This document shows positions 32,796-34,444 of a stretch of 34,444 nt of DNA, one piece after another; within the stretch, counting starts at the first letter, position 1, and each line of letters begins with the position of its first letter. The DNA is from Bacteroidales bacterium (GTDB lineage: Bacteria > Bacteroidota > Bacteroidia > Bacteroidales > Muribaculaceae), in assembly GCA_029224905.1 (NCBI GenBank), contig JAQXVL010000098.1:1-34444 (forward strand), read 5' to 3'. The notes under the pieces are model-generated. The model was not told the DNA's origin, did not search any database, and saw only the letters and a list, made by a program, of their open reading frames with translations. A program made the position numbers and the translations under genes.

Positions 32796-34433
32796 ATGGC
32801 ACTAATTAAATGTACAGAATGTGGGCATGAAGTTTCTGACAAAGCTCAGAGTTGTCCTAATTGCGGATGTCCAATAGGCAATGTTGAAATAATCCAAGAA
32901 GAAATTATTGATGCAGAACCCAAGAAAAGGAAAGGTTGGATTTGGGCATTGGTCGTAGCTTTGCTCTGCCTAATTGGGGGCGGAGGCTACTATGCTTATT
33001 CTCATTTGGTGAACAAAAATAACGCTGAAGATATCGTGGAACTTACTCCCAACTTCATTAAAGCTATTGAAAAGTATGACCAACTTGGTCTGTTCAGTGA
33101 GGGATTGGCCGCAGCCTACAAAGGAGAGAAATGGGGCTATATCAATACCAAAGGTGAAGAAGTGATACCAACCACTATTGAAGCCCAATGTGTTGGTAGA
33201 TTCTCAGAGGGATTGGCATTTGTCTTGACATACGATGGCTTTAATGTGATAGACAAAGAAGGAAAGATTGTTTTCAAAGGTAAATGTTACTTTGATTGCA
33301 TGCACTATGAATGTGAGGAGATGCCATACTATATCAATGGTAAATTGTATGTCCCCATACAAGACGATAAGGGTTATGATTTCAAATATGCAGTTTATGA
33401 TAAACAAGGTAATAAAATCCAAACCACAAGCCTTGCAGAGGGCGAAAAAGTTTATCAAGAAAACCGAAATGGGAAATACTCGATTTTCTCAGAAGAGCAT
33501 CGAGTTACAGAGCAAGGAAACTACAGCACTGTTGGCTTGAAAGATTCTATCGGCAAAGAGGTTTTATCTGCTGACTATATGCTAATCAATGGACTTGCAT
33601 CGGGCACAACCAATTTCAGTAATGGCGTTGTATTAGTAGTCCTGTCAGAGGATATAGATGAAGAAGAGGGATATGAAAATAAAGGCTGCATTGAATTTGA
33701 AGCAACAAGACACTATTATGGCTATGCTGATATGAAAGGCAATGACACTTTTACAGCAGAACAGAAAGAGAGATGCTATGAATCAAAGAAAACCTCATTA
33801 AGAAAAGCGGAGGATAACGAACGTTTAAGGAAGGAAGGTCCAGATTGGTTGCAAGGAGCATGGAGATTAGAGTTGACTGACGACTATGGGAACCATTTAG
33901 GCTATATGTATGAGGTGTTTAATCATGGGTCTTCCAAGTCGTATGTTGATGATGCGTTACTGTATGAACATGATTACACCGTTTCAGATGATATGATAAT
34001 GTATGATAAGGGGCATTATCAATTAGATAATACCCGACAAATAGTTTTGGGGGCTAACGGAAAGGAGATGCAGAAGATTTCAGATGACCCATATTATACG
34101 CCAAATACATCTTCAAGTCAATCTTCAAGCAGTTCATATTCTAATAATAGCAGTTCTTCAAGCAAGGGATATAGATTTTCCTCGCCTCAAGATGTAATAG
34201 GATGGCTTGCTGATAAATCTTTTTTCAATGGTAGCAGACGTTTAAGAATACGCCCCGAAGGTGTATGGCTTAACGACTATTGTGCAACCGGCGCGCCCAA
34301 TGTAGAAAGGTGGGAGTCTTGGAAAGCATTAATACGAGCATATACCGCAACGGGTGAAAGGTTAAGTTTCTTTGTTGATCCTATCAATGGGACTGTTACT
34401 GACGAAACAAGTGATGTTTTCAGACTTAGATAG
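32796..34433 (+). CDS. Zinc-ribbon, single-pass membrane protein with WG repeats (545 aa)
   Basis: A zinc ribbon (MALIKCTECGHEVSDKAQSC...CGCP) and a membrane helix at about 48-69 (WIWALVVALLCLIGGGGYYAYS), then WG-type beta repeats at about 97-180 (LFSEGLAAAYKGEKWGYINTKGEEVIP, RFSEGLAFVLTYDGFNVIDKEGKIVF) with weaker repeats after them. A charged helical segment is followed by WLQGAWRLELTDDYGNHLGYMYEVFNHG, which looks like a lipocalin or YycH-like beta domain. A Ser/Asn linker (SSSQSSSSSYSNNSSSSS) leads to a C-terminal domain of about 85 residues (SSPQDVIGWLADKSFFNGSRRLRIRPEGVWL) that I do not recognise. The stop TAG is at 34431-34433, 11 bases from the window edge, so any further operon members are not visible. 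Confidence 0.83.
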   Translation: MALIKCTECGHEVSDKAQSCPNCGCPIGNVEIIQEEIIDAEPKKRKGWIWALVVALLCLIGGGGYYAYSHLVNKNNAEDIVELTPNFIKAIEKYDQLGLFSEGLAAAYKGEKWGYINTKGEEVIPTTIEAQCVGRFSEGLAFVLTYDGFNVIDKEGKIVFKGKCYFDCMHYECEEMPYYINGKLYVPIQDDKGYDFKYAVYDKQGNKIQTTSLAEGEKVYQENRNGKYSIFSEEHRVTEQGNYSTVGLKDSIGKEVLSADYMLINGLASGTTNFSNGVVLVVLSEDIDEEEGYENKGCIEFEATRHYYGYADMKGNDTFTAEQKERCYESKKTSLRKAEDNERLRKEGPDWLQGAWRLELTDDYGNHLGYMYEVFNHGSSKSYVDDALLYEHDYTVSDDMIMYDKGHYQLDNTRQIVLGANGKEMQKISDDPYYTPNTSSSQSSSSSYSNNSSSSSKGYRFSSPQDVIGWLADKSFFNGSRRLRIRPEGVWLNDYCATGAPNVERWESWKALIRAYTATGERLSFFVDPINGTVTDETSDVFRLR

Positions 34434-34444
34434 TATTCGTAGTC

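Overview
The window looks like a chromosomal segment of a Bacteroidales bacterium (phylum Bacteroidota), with a gut Muribaculaceae- or Barnesiella-like lineage as a family-level guess only. The reasons are promoters of the TTTG-N19-TAnnTTTG type, GyrB, RibH and a DUF4834-like protein of Bacteroidales character, three very large secreted proteins ending in type IX secretion (T9SS) sorting-tail-like domains, and many small lipoproteins. There is no tRNA, rRNA, CRISPR array or complete insertion sequence that I can recognise.

Layout. 1-235: tail of an Rpn-family nuclease/transposase-like gene. 365-3897 (minus): gyrB, then gpmI. 4059-8110 (plus): membrane acyltransferase, ribH with an unusual acidic tail, and a secreted GH3 glycosidase. 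8111-8490: two strong terminators between convergent genes, with a REPIN-like inverted repeat (copy A) between them. 8491-13010 (minus): a T9SS-type adhesin-like protein followed 26 bp later by an OPT-family transporter. 13243-21494 (plus): two giant T9SS-type multidomain surface proteins. 21641-23389 (plus): psd and pssA (phosphatidylserine decarboxylase and synthase, ATGA overlap) plus a DUF4834-like membrane protein. 23390-23897: structured repeat copy B, direct repeats and a leader hairpin. 23898-28063 (plus): a tight six-gene run of small exported proteins, mostly lipoproteins, of unknown function. 28064-28596: structured repeat copy C and a palindrome. 28597-29166 (minus): a lone AbiEi-type antitoxin bracketed by two near-identical 46-47 bp palindromes. 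29167-30294: about 1.1 kb with no convincing gene, holding a DUF4834 3' remnant, a duplicated leader block and a highly structured candidate ncRNA or attenuator ending in a terminator. 30295-34433 (plus): four tandem genes that share an N-terminal zinc-ribbon cassette but have different C-terminal parts (DUF805; an unknown ectodomain; a jelly-roll glycan-binding-like domain; WG repeats plus a Ser-rich linker).

The left 23 kb is mostly conserved housekeeping and surface-protein DNA of moderate GC. From about 28.5 kb rightwards the sequence becomes clearly AT-rich, the genes are accessory, and palindromes and gene remnants accumulate, which suggests a variable locus.

The best candidates for something undescribed are (i) the zinc-ribbon module-swap operon and its structured leader, (ii) the structured repeat family (copies A, B and C), whose stems differ by pairing-preserving substitutions, and (iii) the AbiEi gene bracketed by two copies of its apparent operator.
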